Source of the DNA: Anaerolineales bacterium
Lineage (GTDB): Bacteria > Chloroflexota > Anaerolineae > Anaerolineales > DRMV01
Direction of reading: 5' to 3'
DNA: 6,987 nucleotides
Assembly (NCBI GenBank): GCA_015494815.1
Contig: WGAK01000132.1
Span: 1 to 6,987 of the forward strand
Positions 6,111 through 6,987 of the stretch are shown here, piece by piece. Position 1 is the first letter of the stretch, and every line of letters begins with the position of its first letter. The position numbers were made by a program, and so were the translations under genes. Below the pieces are notes generated by a model. That model was not told the origin of the DNA. It worked only from the letters and a program-made list of their open reading frames with translations, and ran no database searches.

Positions 6111-6112
6111 CG

Positions 6113-6472
6113 ATGGACCCGGGCCGACGCCGACGCTGGCTCGTCTTCCTCTTGAGCATCCTGGTGGGCCTGGCCGGTGGCTTGTATTACGGCTGGGAAG
6201 TACGCCCTGTGCGCTATGTGGACACCACCCCCGACACCCTGCGCCAAGACTACAAAACCGACTTCGTGCTCATGGTGGCCGAGGCCTGGGAAGCCACGGG
6301 CGATGTGAGCCTGGCCCGGCGCTACCTTGCGTTGCTGGGGGAAGACCCTGCGGCCCAGGTGCGGCAGGCATTGGACTACGCGGTCCAGGTCGGCTATAGC
6401 CCCGCGGATTTGCATCGCCTGCGCACCCTGCTCCAGGCCGTGCAGCAGGCCACGCCGGAGGCCGCGCCATGA
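6113..6472 (+). CDS. small single-pass membrane protein, paralogue 1
   Basis: The product has 119 residues and no function I can name. A short Arg-rich cytosolic start (GRRRR, 4-8) precedes one membrane segment (about 9-27). The rest (28-119) would lie outside the membrane by the positive-inside rule. The conserved-looking stretch 'WEVRPVRYVDTTPDTLRQDY' (28-47) is followed by helices rich in Ala and Leu, including 'AWEATGDVSLARRYLALLG' (58-76), which resembles one TPR-like helical hairpin. No catalytic motif or lipobox is seen. Over residues 28-76 it aligns without gaps to residues 41-89 of the next gene with 22 of 49 identities, so the two are paralogues. The stop overlaps the next start as ATGA, implying coupled translation. 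I associate the 'PVxYxDTxPxxLRxDxK' type with hypothetical proteins of Anaerolineae and related Chloroflexota; this is recall, not a search. Confidence 0.82.
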   Translation: MDPGRRRRWLVFLLSILVGLAGGLYYGWEVRPVRYVDTTPDTLRQDYKTDFVLMVAEAWEATGDVSLARRYLALLGEDPAAQVRQALDYAVQVGYSPADLHRLRTLLQAVQQATPEAAP

Positions 6473-6987
6473 CCCCCCGTCCCCGCGGCCGCACCGTGGC
6501 TCGCCGCCGCGCGCGCCCCCCGCGGCGGGGCCACGGGTATGTGCTCACCGGCCTGCTGGTGGGCTTTGGCCTGGGGTTGCTCATCGCCTGGGTGCTGGCG
6601 CCGGTGCGCTATACCGACACCGCGCCCGACCGCTTGCGCGCGGACTTCAAGGACGCGTACCGGGCGCTTATCGCGCTGGCCTACTGGGGCAATCCCGACC
6701 TGGTGCGGGCCCAGTCACGGCTGGCGCTGCTGGGCGACCCCAACCCGGCCCAGGCGCTTGCCGTGCAGGCGCAGCAGGCCCAGGCCCAGGGCGCGCGCGC
6801 GTACGAAGTGGAGGCGTTGCGCCGGCTGGCTGCGGACCTGAGCCGGGCCGCGGGCGCGCGGCTGCCGACCCCGCCGCCGTCCACGCCCACGCCCACGGTG
6901 GCCTCCGGCGTCACGCCGCCCGCGGGTACGCCGCCTCCCACGCCCACGCTGGCCGCGGTCTACACCCCTACGCCCAGCCCGACCCCC
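6469..6987 (+). CDS. membrane-anchored protein, paralogue 2, with Pro/Thr-rich linker (3' partial)
   Basis: The frame is open from ATG 6469 to the window edge (173 codons, no stop), so the gene is truncated by the window. GGAGG at 6457-6461 sits seven bases before the ATG. A strongly basic N-terminus (RTVARRRARPPRR, 8-20) leads into one membrane segment (about 24-44). Then 'WVLAPVRYTDTAPDRLRADF' (41-60) matches the preceding protein, followed by an Ala/Leu-rich helical region (61-130). From about 132 the sequence is dominated by Pro and Thr (TPPPSTPTPT, TPPPTPT, TPTPSPTP), a typical extended extracellular linker. A further domain may follow outside the window. The basic start predicts N-in/C-out topology. 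Function is unknown; an envelope-associated scaffold or binding role is a guess. Confidence 0.82.
   Translation, partial: MTPRPRGRTVARRRARPPRRGHGYVLTGLLVGFGLGLLIAWVLAPVRYTDTAPDRLRADFKDAYRALIALAYWGNPDLVRAQSRLALLGDPNPAQALAVQAQQAQAQGARAYEVEALRRLAADLSRAAGARLPTPPPSTPTPTVASGVTPPAGTPPPTPTLAAVYTPTPSPTP
6862..6987 (+). repeat. Pro/Thr-rich low-complexity coding segment
   Basis: Codons 132-173 of the preceding CDS are built largely from repeats of ACG-CCC/CCG units encoding TP and PTP. Such linkers separate a membrane anchor from outer domains in many surface proteins of Chloroflexota and Gram-positives. The repeat runs to the window end. Confidence 0.7.

Noticed and set aside
6791..6805. Alternating GC tract that could adopt Z-DNA
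   Set aside because: It is short, lies inside coding sequence, and is explained by Ala/Arg codons in a very GC-rich gene.

Overview
This is a GC-rich, densely coding window with overlapping stop/start codons and Arg/Ala/Pro-rich proteins. It looks like part of a chromosome from the Chloroflexota, most likely Anaerolineae. That assignment is inference, resting on two things at the 3' end: a pair of single-pass membrane proteins carrying a 'PVRYxDTxPDxLRxDxK' signature, a type I associate with that phylum, and a PT-repeat extracellular linker. I see no rRNA, tRNA, CRISPR array, insertion sequence or other mobile-element signal, and no gene-free stretch longer than about 220 bases.

Layout. (1) 1-39: possible last 12 codons of an upstream + strand gene. 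(2) 51-1076 (+): luciferase-like F420-dependent oxidoreductase of the TIGR03617 type. (3) 1073-3884 (-): a compact ferrous-iron uptake operon, feoA-feoB-feoC-like, with an ATGA overlap at each junction. Its last gene runs tail-to-tail into the oxidoreductase gene and the two share four bases. (4) 3885-4100: divergent intergenic region that is AT-richer than its surroundings. It has a leftward feo promoter, a rightward promoter with a perfect TATAAT, and several short dyads and direct repeats. (5) 4101-6047 (+): TIGR03960-type radical SAM protein with a degenerate B12-binding-like N-terminus. (6) 6048-6112: short gap with an extended -10 element and two mutually exclusive inverted repeats. (7) 6113-6472 and 6469-6987+ (+): two overlapping, paralogous small membrane-anchored proteins. 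The second runs off the window inside a Pro/Thr-rich linker.

How the genes work together. FeoB is the membrane Fe(II) permease with a G-protein domain, FeoA its small SH3-like cytosolic partner, and the FeoC-like protein a winged-helix protein with four cysteines that may sense iron, an Fe-S cluster or oxygen. The oxidoreductase, the radical SAM protein and the membrane pair show no evident pathway link to iron uptake; their adjacency looks like ordinary gene packing. The most unusual items are the tandem membrane paralogues with the alternative hairpins ahead of them, the evenly spaced dyads over the radical SAM promoter, and the Cys motifs added to the Feo proteins. I did not find a clearly new multi-gene system.
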